DNA of 64,000 nucleotides from SBAX01 sp043806315. Its GTDB lineage: Bacteria; Planctomycetota; Phycisphaerae; UBA1845. Shown here one piece after another: positions 17,587 through 25,499 of the stretch. The notes under the pieces are model-generated. The model was not told the origin of the DNA. It saw only the letters and a program-made list of their open reading frames with translations, and made no database searches. Position 1 is the stretch's first letter. Every line of letters begins with the position of its first letter. Position numbers and translations under genes: made by a program. The stretch spans positions 12,618 to 76,617 of the forward strand of contig JAZDHF010000280.1 in assembly GCA_043806315.1 (NCBI GenBank). The letters are read 5' to 3'.

Positions 17587-18453
17587 ATGTTGCGGATCGG
17601 TCGGTACGAACTCTTCTCCGTGGTCACGGGTACGTTCCGCCTCGACGGCGGGGCCATGTTCGGCGTGGTCCCCAAGGTCCTCTGGGGCAGCGCCGTCAGC
17701 TTCGACGATGCCAACCGCATCTACCTCGCCACGCGAACGCTCCTGGCCGTCGACCGCGACGCCCAGCGCGTGATTCTGGCCGACACCGGGTGCGGGACGA
17801 AGTGGAGCCGCGAGCACGCCGCACGCTTCGCCATCGAACACGACCGCGAGGCCATTCCCAACGCTCTCGCGGCGCTCGGTCTGTCGGCCGGCGACGTCAC
17901 CGACATCGTCGTCACCCATTTGCACTTCGATCACAACGGCGGCTTGACCGAATGGTTCGACGACCCCGGCGGCCCGACGACCCTCCGTTTCCCCAAGGCC
18001 CGACATTTGATTCACAGAAAGCAGTGGGATCACGCCCACCATCCGAACTACAAGGACCGCGCGTCGTTCCTCAAGGAGGATTTCGACAGTCTGGAAAACG
18101 CGGGCGTGCTTCGTTTTGTCGAGGGCGACCAACCGACCGCGCCGTGGGACGGCGCGGAGTGGTTCATCTCTCACGGCCACACGCCGTACCAACTGCACCC
18201 CGTGTTCACCGACGGCTCGACTCGGCTCTACTTTGTCGGCGATCTGATCCCCACGACGGCACACCTACGCCTCGGCTGGGTCATGGCCTATGACCTGTTT
18301 CCGCTGACGACGATTCAGGAAAAAGAGATGCTCTTCCGCGGGGCGATCGAGAAGGGGTGGTTGCTGGCTTTTCCGCACGATCCTAGAATTAGCGGGGTCT
18401 CTCTCGGTGGGACGCTCGAGAGGCCGATTGTCACTCAGACCCTGCTCCTTTGA
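17587..18453 (+). CDS. Metallo-beta-lactamase-fold hydrolase
   Basis: This 288-residue protein has the signature metal-binding motif HLHFDHNGG (HxHxDH) around residue 118, further metal ligands in ISHGHTPYQ and FVGDLIPT, and the general layout of MBL-fold enzymes such as quorum-quenching lactonases or glyoxalase II relatives. I chose the ATG at 17587, which begins MLRIGRYELFSVVTG. The earlier in-frame start at 17413 would overlap the PEP-CTERM gene. The substrate cannot be predicted. Confidence 0.85.
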   Translation: MLRIGRYELFSVVTGTFRLDGGAMFGVVPKVLWGSAVSFDDANRIYLATRTLLAVDRDAQRVILADTGCGTKWSREHAARFAIEHDREAIPNALAALGLSAGDVTDIVVTHLHFDHNGGLTEWFDDPGGPTTLRFPKARHLIHRKQWDHAHHPNYKDRASFLKEDFDSLENAGVLRFVEGDQPTAPWDGAEWFISHGHTPYQLHPVFTDGSTRLYFVGDLIPTTAHLRLGWVMAYDLFPLTTIQEKEMLFRGAIEKGWLLAFPHDPRISGVSLGGTLERPIVTQTLLL

Positions 18454-18550
18454 AGAACTCCGCACCGCCGCCGAAGATGACTCCCGGTGACCGGCGGCTG
18501 CCGCGCCTCGCTCGTGGAAATCAGCTTCCGAAGGTTGACGAAGCTTACCG

Positions 18551-18592
18551 AAAAAAGAACGCGAAACCGGTGGTTACGCCGGCTTCGCGTTC
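18551..18592 (-). terminator. Intrinsic terminator for the small lipoprotein gene
   Basis: GAACGCGAAACCGG (18557-18570) can pair with CCGGCTTCGCGTTC (18579-18592) around an 8-nt loop, with one mismatch. On the minus strand the stem is followed by six T (18551-18556). It lies about 250 nt beyond the stop of the minus-strand gene at 18842 and could also end transcripts from the plus-strand MBL gene. Confidence 0.6.
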
Positions 18593-18841
18593 TCTTCAAG
18601 CCCTGTTCGCAAACCCGCGCCGCCCTCGCCACGCAGGTTACGGAAGGCGCCGCTTCACCGAATCGTCCACCGCTGCGGCCTCGCAGCGCCGGAAGATCGC
18701 CGAGTGACCAAGCAAACCAAGAAAAGACGCGAAGCCGCGCTAGCCGCGCGACCCCGCGTCCACAATCCCATGGCCACTCCCCGCGCGCCGGGCTGCATCC
18801 CGTGGATCAGACCCGCGCCGAAGAGTGGTGTTGGCAGACCC

Positions 18842-19024
18842 TTAGTTCGTGTCGTCGGTCGAGAAGATATTGAACACGCCGTTGTTGTCCAGCAGGTACT
18901 CTTGGCCGGCATACATCGCCGTGTCCCACAGAATCCGCTGCCAGTTCCACCCGCCCAGGCAACCGCCGAAAAGCGTCGTTCCAGCCAGTGCCAACAACAA
19001 GGCACCCTTCTTCATCTTGCGCAT
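18842..19024 (-). CDS. Small lipoprotein (60 aa)
   Basis: MRKMKKGALLLALAGTTLFGG is a lipoprotein signal with a lipobox ending LFGGC. The mature part is only about 37 residues (WNWQRILWDTAMYAGQEYLLDNNGVFNIF). The start at 19024 is set by AAAGGAG 9 nt upstream. An in-frame upstream extension to 19114 has no ribosome site. The mature sequence does not match a family I can name. A hairpin terminator follows. Confidence 0.65.
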   Translation of the reverse strand: MRKMKKGALLLALAGTTLFGGCLGGWNWQRILWDTAMYAGQEYLLDNNGVFNIFSTDDTN

Positions 19025-19731
19025 CTGTTGATCTCCTTTGATAAACGGTTTGCGATCTCGCTTACCCGAGTTACGCCCGGATCTAAACACCGCAGCAAGA
19101 GGCAAACTTGTCACACCGGGTCACGGCCCGGCTCATTCCAAACACCTCTTTCGGCGCGGGTCCGCCCCCGCGCCGCTACTCAGACCTCACTAAACGGTTG
19201 TTCTCTTTTCCCGCCTCAACCTATGCCGTCCGACTCGGTCATCCGCGCCGCCGAGTTCGACCGTCAAAATTGGTCGGGCCTGGTGTCCGGTAGCTTTCGC
19301 TACTCAGTTGAGGCGATCGGTCCATCGCCCATCGGGCAACTCGTTCGACCGACCCCACGAAAGGGGGATCGCGTCGTTGGTGCCCGGGACTATTGTGCGA
19401 CCGCCTGACGACCGCAAGAGTACGCCGCCGTCATCTCGCGCGGCCCTGTTGCAATCCGCGCCACCGCCCTTCGTCCGCGCCGACGATCGACGGCATGTAG
19501 GGCCTTATCGGGCAATCCGTTCGCCCAGCATGAAGTTTTTCTAGTCCCGCCCGGCAAGCATTCTTGCCTACACGAACACGCCCACGGGTTCGACGGCGTA
19601 CGCTGGACAACCCCTACCCCCGCTCAACGCCGATTCGAGCGGGGCAGACACAGTGGCATAAGCATCGTCCTATGTCAAGTCAATAATTCTCTTCCAACCC
19701 AAAAAAGTCCTAGTGCTTTATCGGATAGGTG
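19025..19731. other. Long intergenic stretch, no recognisable gene
   Basis: About 700 nt without a convincing reading frame; plus-strand frames here are arginine-rich and lack ribosome sites. Several short perfect hairpins are visible: GTAGC-TTTC-GCTAC at about 19291-19304, CGGCGCGGG with CCCGCGCCG around 19155-19175, and CCCC-ACGA-AAGGGG at about 19353-19366. GCTACTCAG occurs twice. A possible minus-strand promoter lies at its far end (19655-19683). I compared it mentally with RNase P, tmRNA, 6S and SRP RNA consensus blocks and saw no match. Confidence 0.4.
19655..19683 (-). promoter_or_regulatory. Candidate minus-strand promoter into the unexplained stretch
   Basis: On the minus strand TTGACT (19678-19683) and TATGCC (19655-19660) are 17 nt apart. 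The -10 box is weak. Transcripts would run across the structured intergenic stretch toward the small lipoprotein gene, giving either a non-coding RNA or a leader of about 620 nt. Confidence 0.3.
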
Positions 19732-19740
19732 TGGTATACT
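19732..19740 (+). promoter_or_regulatory. Extended -10 promoter of rho
   Basis: TGGTATACT (TGn plus TATACT at 19735-19740) is an extended -10 element; the -35 region is poor, as is common with extended -10 promoters. The start would be near 19747, leaving a leader of about 180 nt before the rho start. Confidence 0.45.
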
Positions 19741-19927
19741 GTGATCGCAAGCCGCCGGATTCTCACGAATCGTTTCAGCAGACCGCGGCCTGGGCCGTCT
19801 TTCGCTCACACATGCCGTAACCCCATGCAGGAGCCTTACTTGGGGACGGGGTGGCAGGTGTTTATCGGCCCGCTGCATGAACCTTGACCACGGATGGATT
19901 AGCCAGTCTACTAAGCAGGATGTGAAC

Positions 19928-21064
19928 ATGGGTGATATAGCCCTCCAGGAAACGGGCGTGTTCGAGCCGAACGGGCGAGCTGGAGGTTATCTCCGCTCGG
20001 GGGACGCCAACTACCGAATCCAGCCCGGCGACGCGCTGGTGACCCCGCAGGTTACACGCGAGTTACGACTCCGCGGCGGCGAGACCATCGTCGGGACGGT
20101 TCGGGGCGGCGGCGACCCGCGCCGGGGCCGCGGCCGTGAGTTGCACGAGGTCGAGTCCGTCAATGGGCGCTCGGTCGATGATTACCTCGACGCCAAGCCC
20201 TTCGAAGAGCTGACCGCGATCGATCCGCAGGCGGCGGTCCGGTTCGAGACGCCCGGCGGGTCGCCGTCGATGCGCGTCGTTGATCTGATGACGCCCATCG
20301 GACTCGGTCAACGCGGACTCATCGTCGCGCCGCCGCGAACCGGTAAGACGATCCTGCTGCAACAGATGGCCGCCGGCGTGGCCGCGAACTACCCCGACGT
20401 CTACATGATGGTCCTGCTCATCGACGAGCGGCCTGAGGAAGTGACCGACATGCGCCGCACGGTCCACGGCGAAGTCGTGTTCAGCAGCAACGACCAGGAC
20501 ATCGCCAGTCACGTGCGCATCGCCCGCTTGATGATCGAGAAGGCCAAGCGCCTCGTCGAGTGCGGGCATGATGTGTTCGTTCTGCTCGACTCGCTGACCC
20601 GCGTGGGCCGGGCCTTCAACGCCGCCATCCGCACCAGCGGACGGATCATGTCCGGCGGACTGGACATCCGAGCGCTGACCGAGCCCAAGGCCATCTTCGG
20701 GGCCGCCCGCAACGTCGAGCACGGCGGGTCGCTGACCATCATCGCCTCGGCCCTGATCGACACCGGCAGCCGCATGGACGAAGTCATCTTCAACGAGTTC
20801 AAGGGCACGGGGAACATGGAGATCATGCTCTCGCGGGAGATGGCCAACCGCCGCGTCTGGCCCGCGATCGACCTCAATCAATCCGGCACGCGCAAGGAAG
20901 AGCGGCTGCTCTCCCCGGAGGCCCTCGCGGTCTCGCACAAAATCCGCCGCTCCCTCCTCGACCGCGACCCCATCCGCGCCATGGAGCAACTCAACGCCGC
21001 CCTGGCCAAGTTCCCCTCCAACGCCGAGTTTGTGGCCAAGTTCAACGAACGACTCTGGCGGTGA
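19928..21064 (+). CDS. rho: Transcription termination factor Rho, short form
   Basis: The RNA-binding cold-shock-like domain comes first (about residues 5-65, GVFEPNGRAGGYLRS), then the RecA-type ATPase with P-loop PPRTGKT, Walker B DVFVLLDSLTRV, Q-loop and R-loop region (TSGRIMSGGLDI, GTGNMEIMLSREMANRRVWPAID). Rho is an RNA-dependent hexameric helicase that ends transcription. At 378 residues it lacks the N-terminal helix-bundle (Rho_N) present in the 419-residue E. coli protein and the long N-terminal arms of many other Rho proteins. An alternative start at 19877 would add only 17 residues and no domain. AGGA lies 9 nt before the chosen ATG. Confidence 0.93.
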   Translation: MGDIALQETGVFEPNGRAGGYLRSGDANYRIQPGDALVTPQVTRELRLRGGETIVGTVRGGGDPRRGRGRELHEVESVNGRSVDDYLDAKPFEELTAIDPQAAVRFETPGGSPSMRVVDLMTPIGLGQRGLIVAPPRTGKTILLQQMAAGVAANYPDVYMMVLLIDERPEEVTDMRRTVHGEVVFSSNDQDIASHVRIARLMIEKAKRLVECGHDVFVLLDSLTRVGRAFNAAIRTSGRIMSGGLDIRALTEPKAIFGAARNVEHGGSLTIIASALIDTGSRMDEVIFNEFKGTGNMEIMLSREMANRRVWPAIDLNQSGTRKEERLLSPEALAVSHKIRRSLLDRDPIRAMEQLNAALAKFPSNAEFVAKFNERLWR

Positions 21065-21561
21065 CACGTCCAGGCACGAAGGCACGGAGGGACGGAGGGA
21101 CGAAGGTAGGCAGGGACGGGGAGATCGTGCCACGTTGTGACACCTATGCGATGTTCCACGTGGAACATGATTTGCGCCCCCGGCGCGCGGAGTGGGCGCT
21201 CCCGGAACGACCCACCGACGCGGGTGCACGGCCTCCGCGGTCTCTGCCTATAGAACTTGCGGGGTGATCGGCGGGTGGACGATCGCGGGGCGATCACCGC
21301 CCGCCCATTCCGAATTGGAAGGGGGCGGTCACGGCGCGGGAGCGGATCGCTCCCCGCGGACGGCGGAGGCGGCAGGCTGCGATCCAACAACCCTACTCGA
21401 AAAACAAGAATCTCCCCCTACTGTCGACGAGTAGGTCATCGGTGGGAGCCAATAGTAGGGGAAGGTGCGAGCACCTGTCCCACTCGGCTTCCGCGCCGTT
21501 GGCGCGCCGCCGATCGGAGGCGATAATTCGCACCCGCTGCAGGTGTGATGAGGGATGACCC
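21065..21561. other. Intergenic stretch with tandem tract and parS-like site
   Basis: This 500-nt gap starts with reiterated GGACGGAGGGACGA units (21070-21120), another variant of the short reiterated tracts, directly after the rho stop. It then contains the parS-like palindrome at 21151-21168 and a possible stem CCCCTACT/AGTAGGGG (21415-21422 with 21454-21461). No gene is convincing. Confidence 0.5.
21151..21168. promoter_or_regulatory. parS-like ParB binding site, copy 1
   Basis: ATGTTCCACGTGGAACAT is a perfect 18-bp palindrome. Its 16-bp core TGTTCCACGTGGAACA matches the chromosomal parS consensus TGTTNCACGTGNAACA. It lies in the non-coding stretch downstream of rho. parS sites nucleate ParB spreading and usually cluster near the replication origin. 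No parA, parB or dnaA gene is in the window. Confidence 0.75.
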
Positions 21562-21681
21562 ATGGCCGACGCTTTCGCATACGACGTCTTCCTCAGCTAC
21601 AACTCAAACGACAAGGCGCGTGTGCGGCGGCTGGCCGAGTGGTTCCAGGCAGCAGAAGCGCAGCGGGAATCTTATGGCTGA
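21562..21681 (+). pseudogene. Truncated TIR domain (first about 30 residues only)
   Basis: ATG at 21562 opens a 39-residue frame reading MADAFAYDVFLSYNSNDKA followed by RVRRLAEWFQAAEAQRESYG. The segment YDVFLSYNSNDK...V..LAE is the box-1 strand and first helix of bacterial TIR domains. The rest of the domain, including the BB loop and the catalytic Glu of NADase TIRs, is missing. The stop overlaps the start of the WD40 gene by 8 nt (ATGGCTGA), in another frame. Intact relatives in planctomycetes place TIR N-terminal to WD40 and GTPase domains, so I read this as a broken N-terminus that may now act as a coupled leader peptide. Confidence 0.65.
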
Positions 21682-24600
21682 CAAGAATCAGGAAGAGCAA
21701 TGGCGGCGCGCCGACGATGAGGTGCGGAAGAATCTGCCGCCGGGCGTGAAGCTCGTCCGTACACTGCGCGGGCACACGGACTGGATTGGGCGGATCGCGT
21801 GGTCGCCCGACGGGCGGCTTATCGCATCGCCCTCGATGGACATGTCCATTCGCCTCTGGGACGCGGAAAACGGCAAGGAAACCCGCCGATTCGAAGGGCA
21901 CCAGCACGGGGTCAATAGCGTCGTTTTCAGCCCGGACGGGGCACGACTGGCCAGCGGAAGCTACGACAATACCGTGTGCCTCTGGGACGTGGGAACCGGC
22001 GAGGAACTCCGCCGATTCAAAGGGTACGAGCACAGCGTCAATGGCGTCGTCTTCAGCCCCGACGGGGCGCGACTGGCCAGCGGAAGCGACGACAACACCG
22101 TGCGGGTGTGGGACGTGGGAACCGGCAAGGAATTCCGCCGATTCGGAGGGCACCAGGGCTGGGTCAGTAGCGTCGTATTCAGCCCCGACGGGGCACGACT
22201 GACCAGCGGGGGCGGCGACAACACCGTGCGGCTGTGGGACGTGAGAACCGGCAAGAAACTCCGCCGATTCGAAGGGCACCAGGAATGGGTCCCTAGCGTC
22301 GTATTCAGCCCGGATGGGGCACGACTGGCCAGCGGAAGCGACGACAACACCGTGCGGCTGTGGGACGTGGGAACCGGCAAGTTGCTTCGCACGCTGGAAG
22401 GACACACGGACTCCGTGATTTGCGTTGCGTTCCTCTCCGATGGGCGGCTCCTGGCTTCGAAGAGCAGTGATCACACCGTCCGTCTGTGGAGCGTCGATCC
22501 CGGCGCGTGCGTGGCGGTGATCCCCGAGCCCACCTCACGCTACCTTTGGCCACCCGGTCTCGCCTTCAATCCTCGCCTTCCGAGGCTCGCCACGGTCGGT
22601 TCCGATCCGGGCGCGCCCGCGGACAACCCGGGATCAACAGAGACACTCCGCGACTGCGTCATCCACATCTGGCAACTGGACCTCGCCGTCCTACTCGGCC
22701 AAGTGGCTGAGCCAAGCGCCCACTACGTCAACGCCAAGGTGGTTTTGGTGGGCGACACCGGCGTGGGTAAAACCGGGCTGAGCCTCGTGCTGAACCACCA
22801 GCCCTATAGGGAGACCGACTCCACGGCGGGGCGGCATGTCTGGACGTTCGATTCACGGGAGGTCCCCGTCGGGCTCAATGTCGCGCAGACACGCGAGACG
22901 TTGTTGTGGGATTTGGCCGGACAGCCGGGCTATCGAGTCATCCACCAGTTGCACCTCAACGAAGTGGCCGTCGCCCTCGTGGTGTTCGACGCCCGCAGTG
23001 AGACCGATCCGCTCGCCGGCGTCCGGCACTGGGAGCGCGCCTTGCGCTTGGCGCAGCAGCGGCAGGGGACTTCGGGCGTCCCCATGAAGAAGTTCCTGGT
23101 CTCCGCCCGCAACGATCGCGGCGGCGTCTCCATCGGCGAGGAACGAGTTAAGACGATCCTCGATGAATTCGGGTTCGACGGCTATTTCAAGACCAGCGCC
23201 AAGGAAGGCTGGCAGGTCAAGGAACTGCGGGCGGCCATCGAGAAGGCGATCGAGTGGGAAACGCTCCCGGAGGTTTCGTCCTCGCAATTGTTCGCCGACA
23301 TCAAGTCGTTCCTGCTAGAGGTGAAGAAGACGGGCCGGCTCTTGGCGCCGGCGAGCCAGCTTTACGACGACTTCGCCCGTCAGCATCCCGACACGGCGGC
23401 GAAAACGGCGAACCTTCGTGACCAGTTCGAGACCTGCACCGGGCGGCTGGAAAACCGCGACCTGATCCGCCGCCTCACCTTCGGCGGCTATGTGCTCCTC
23501 CAGCCGGAGTTGCTGGACGCCTACGGCTCCGCGATGGTCAACACGGCCAGGGAAGAGCCGGACGGGCTCGGTTCCATCGCCGAAGAAATCGCCCTGACCG
23601 GCAAGTTCTTCGTACCCAAGGAGCAGAACATCAAGGATCCCGGCCAGGAGCAGTTGCTGTTGCACGCCACCGTGGAGGAACTGGTCCGGCACGACCTGGC
23701 CCTGCGCGAGAACGCGGATGACGGGCGCTACCTCGTCTTTCCATCGCAGTTCAACCGCGACTACGAAGACGCGCCCGAACCCAAAGGCAAGGCGGCCGCG
23801 CTGACCTTCGAGGGCCCGGTCCAGAGCCTTTATGCAACGCTCGCGGTGCGGCTGGGTCACAGCGGCTTGTTCACTACCGGGCGGGCGGAGATGTGGCGCA
23901 ACGCGGCCATCTTCACCGCCACGGCGGGCGGCAAGTGCGGGCTTTTCCTACACGAATTCGCCGAGGCCCGCGGGCGTTTGATCCTCTTCTTCGATGACCA
24001 CGCCAGCAGCGAGACGCGGTTCCACTTCGAGGAATTCGTCCTGGCCCATGCCCGTCGCCGTGCGCTGGACGGGACCGTGGAACTCGTGCGGTTTTTCATG
24101 TGTCCCGACTGCGCTGACCCGGTGCCCGATAGCTACGTGAAGCGGCTTAGGGATAAAGGAACGATGGCGTTCAACTGTCCCTGCGGAGGGACGGTGTCGC
24201 TGGTCGAGCCGAAGGAGCGCATTCGCTTCCCGTCGCAAGTCGAGGCCATGGACAAATCCGCCGACCGGCAGCGGGATTTCGATGCGTTCGTCATGTCGGC
24301 CAAAGGCGAGACGAGCACCAAGGACTTTCACGAATGGGCCGGAGGCGAGCGGGTTACGCTGGCGATCGTGTTCACCGACGTGATCGGCTCGACGGCGCTG
24401 AGCGAAGAAATCCGGGAAGAGGCCATGAACGAAGTGCGGCGGGCGCACTTTGTCCAGAGCCGCAAGTTGCTGGCGCAGTTCAAAGGCCGGGAAATCAAGA
24501 CCATAGGCGACAGCTTCATGGCCGCGTTCAAGGCCGTGGACGCGGCCCTGGATTACGCGATTGCCTTGCAGGTCAGCACCGGCGATCCGCACGTGCAGAT

Positions 24601-24853
24601 CCGCGCCGGCATCCATATCGGCCCGATGCAGGTGGAGGAAGGCGACGTGTTCGGCGGAATCGTGAACTTCGCCGCCCGCGTGGTCGGCGCCATCAAGGGC
24701 GCTGAGATTTGGTTGAGCGACCGCGCCAAGGAGGACATTGACCGGCTCGGGGCCTCGCGGCACAAACGGTTGGGATGGAAACGACACGAGGGCGTTACCA
24801 TGAAGGGTTTCCCCGGCATGTTCACGTTGTGGTCGATGCAAGAAACCGGCTAG
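21674..24853 (+). CDS. WD40 - Ras/Roc-like GTPase - zinc ribbon - class III nucleotidyl cyclase protein
   Basis: This 1,059-residue multidomain protein has about seven WD40 repeats (residues about 30-275, units of 42 residues such as VVFSPDGARLASGSDDNTVRLWD). A GTPase follows with G1 GDTGVGKT (about 359), G3 DLAGQPGY (about 412) and G5 TSAKEG; the G4 motif is degenerate (SARND instead of NKxD). A linker of about 300 residues may include winged-helix or COR-like parts. A zinc ribbon CPDC...CPCGG lies near 810-837. The C-terminal class III cyclase has metal-binding VFTDVIGST (about 898) and IKTIGDSF (about 941) and transition-state NFAAR (about 997). The Lys and Asp at specificity positions favour ATP. 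A propeller sensor, a GTPase switch and cyclic-nucleotide output suggest a signalling or defence receptor. The start at 21674 overlaps the TIR remnant. Confidence 0.85.
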   Translation: MADKNQEEQWRRADDEVRKNLPPGVKLVRTLRGHTDWIGRIAWSPDGRLIASPSMDMSIRLWDAENGKETRRFEGHQHGVNSVVFSPDGARLASGSYDNTVCLWDVGTGEELRRFKGYEHSVNGVVFSPDGARLASGSDDNTVRVWDVGTGKEFRRFGGHQGWVSSVVFSPDGARLTSGGGDNTVRLWDVRTGKKLRRFEGHQEWVPSVVFSPDGARLASGSDDNTVRLWDVGTGKLLRTLEGHTDSVICVAFLSDGRLLASKSSDHTVRLWSVDPGACVAVIPEPTSRYLWPPGLAFNPRLPRLATVGSDPGAPADNPGSTETLRDCVIHIWQLDLAVLLGQVAEPSAHYVNAKVVLVGDTGVGKTGLSLVLNHQPYRETDSTAGRHVWTFDSREVPVGLNVAQTRETLLWDLAGQPGYRVIHQLHLNEVAVALVVFDARSETDPLAGVRHWERALRLAQQRQGTSGVPMKKFLVSARNDRGGVSIGEERVKTILDEFGFDGYFKTSAKEGWQVKELRAAIEKAIEWETLPEVSSSQLFADIKSFLLEVKKTGRLLAPASQLYDDFARQHPDTAAKTANLRDQFETCTGRLENRDLIRRLTFGGYVLLQPELLDAYGSAMVNTAREEPDGLGSIAEEIALTGKFFVPKEQNIKDPGQEQLLLHATVEELVRHDLALRENADDGRYLVFPSQFNRDYEDAPEPKGKAAALTFEGPVQSLYATLAVRLGHSGLFTTGRAEMWRNAAIFTATAGGKCGLFLHEFAEARGRLILFFDDHASSETRFHFEEFVLAHARRRALDGTVELVRFFMCPDCADPVPDSYVKRLRDKGTMAFNCPCGGTVSLVEPKERIRFPSQVEAMDKSADRQRDFDAFVMSAKGETSTKDFHEWAGGERVTLAIVFTDVIGSTALSEEIREEAMNEVRRAHFVQSRKLLAQFKGREIKTIGDSFMAAFKAVDAALDYAIALQVSTGDPHVQIRAGIHIGPMQVEEGDVFGGIVNFAARVVGAIKGAEIWLSDRAKEDIDRLGASRHKRLGWKRHEGVTMKGFPGMFTLWSMQETG
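21916..22419 (+). repeat. Near-identical 126-bp WD40-encoding units
   Basis: Four consecutive units (starting near 21919, 22045, 22171 and 22297) share almost identical DNA across the FSPDGARLASGSDDNTVRLWDVGTG part, with exact 126-bp spacing. Differences concentrate in the codons between RRF and VVFSPDG, which encode exposed loop positions. The identity at synonymous sites points to recent duplication or gene conversion within the gene. Confidence 0.85.
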
Positions 24854-25034
24854 GTGCGCCAATGGGCGGGGTTCGATACCGCGTCTCACGACCTCCGCCC
24901 GACGCCCCGACTTTCCCGCCACTTCGAGTTTCCGGGCGACCGCTGCGCGACCGTTTTCCCCCCGATCACCCGCGAAGTTCTCTCAGTAGATGAAGTGTGT
25001 CTGCGCCCAGCCCGCGCGCACGGTGCGGGAGATT

Positions 25035-25050
25035 TGTTTCACGTGGAACA
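25035..25050. promoter_or_regulatory. parS-like ParB binding site, copy 2
   Basis: TGTTTCACGTGGAACA matches the parS consensus with T/G at the two variable positions; this asymmetric form is the one described in actinobacteria. It lies 180 nt after the WD40-GTPase-cyclase gene in non-coding DNA, so that gene is bracketed by two parS-like sites 3.9 kb apart. Confidence 0.75.
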
Positions 25051-25102
25051 ACGCGGCGATGCCAATGACTGGCACGGACCTGTCGTCCCGGTGCGCCGGG
25101 GA

Positions 25103-25477
25103 TCAACGCGCTGGTTGGCCCCGCGCCGGCGATTGGGGTTCTGATTTGCATTTCGGCGGGGACGACGGTTCGAGGGTGTAGAGAAACCATCGCCGCTTGG
25201 GATCGCCGGATCGCGGCGTTTGCCGGGTGCAGTAGATCGTCCAGATCGCAGCGTCGCTCATCCGCAGGCGGAAGTAGTGGCGGCGCAAATACAGCTCGCC
25301 GCCGGCCCGTGCTCCTTCACGCGAGGAGTCCTTCCACGCGCTGAGTTCTTCGACCACGGCCAGCGACAGGCCGCGCCAGACAAAGCCCGTCGGCAGCCCC
25401 GGCTCGCCTCGACCCATGCGGGACACGCCGAAAGTGCCCGCGTGCGGCGTGATCGGTTCGCTGATAAGCTCGGACAT
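25103..25477 (-). CDS. Small DUF6504-like protein with repeat-derived tail
   Basis: A 124-residue protein starting MSELISEPITPHAGTFG. The block GFVWRGLSLAVVEELSAW...YLRRHYFRLRMSDAAIWTIY...RRWFLYTL resembles the small DUF6504 family. The family assignment is from memory and moderate. The start at 25477 was chosen because the upstream in-frame stretch is repeat DNA. The C-terminal tail (KSEPQSPARGQPAR) is encoded by a GGGGTTCTGA-type repeat (25095-25145), which also provides the stop. It is the last gene after the sigma/anti-sigma pair on the same strand. Function is unknown. Confidence 0.55.
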   Translation of the reverse strand: MSELISEPITPHAGTFGVSRMGRGEPGLPTGFVWRGLSLAVVEELSAWKDSSREGARAGGELYLRRHYFRLRMSDAAIWTIYCTRQTPRSGDPKRRWFLYTLEPSSPPKCKSEPQSPARGQPAR

Positions 25478-25499
25478 CGGTTGGGCTTCGAGTGCGTCC

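Noticed and set aside
18704..19408. A 234-residue plus-strand frame
   Set aside because: No ribosome site and no domain. It crosses the lipoprotein gene and hairpins on the other strand, and its composition is that of random GC-rich sequence.
19081..19660. RNase P RNA, tmRNA, 6S RNA or a hammerhead ribozyme upstream of rho
   Set aside because: The conserved blocks of these RNAs (for example the RNase P GAGGAAAGTCC segment or the hammerhead CTGATGA core) are absent on both strands.
21916..22419. Regularly spaced near-identical repeats as a CRISPR array
   Set aside because: The period of 126 nt and in-frame translation to WD40 units explain them; there are no unique spacers of 30-40 nt.
24854..24900. 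tRNA T-arm-like GGGTTCGATACC
   Set aside because: No acceptor stem, anticodon arm or D-arm can be fitted around it.
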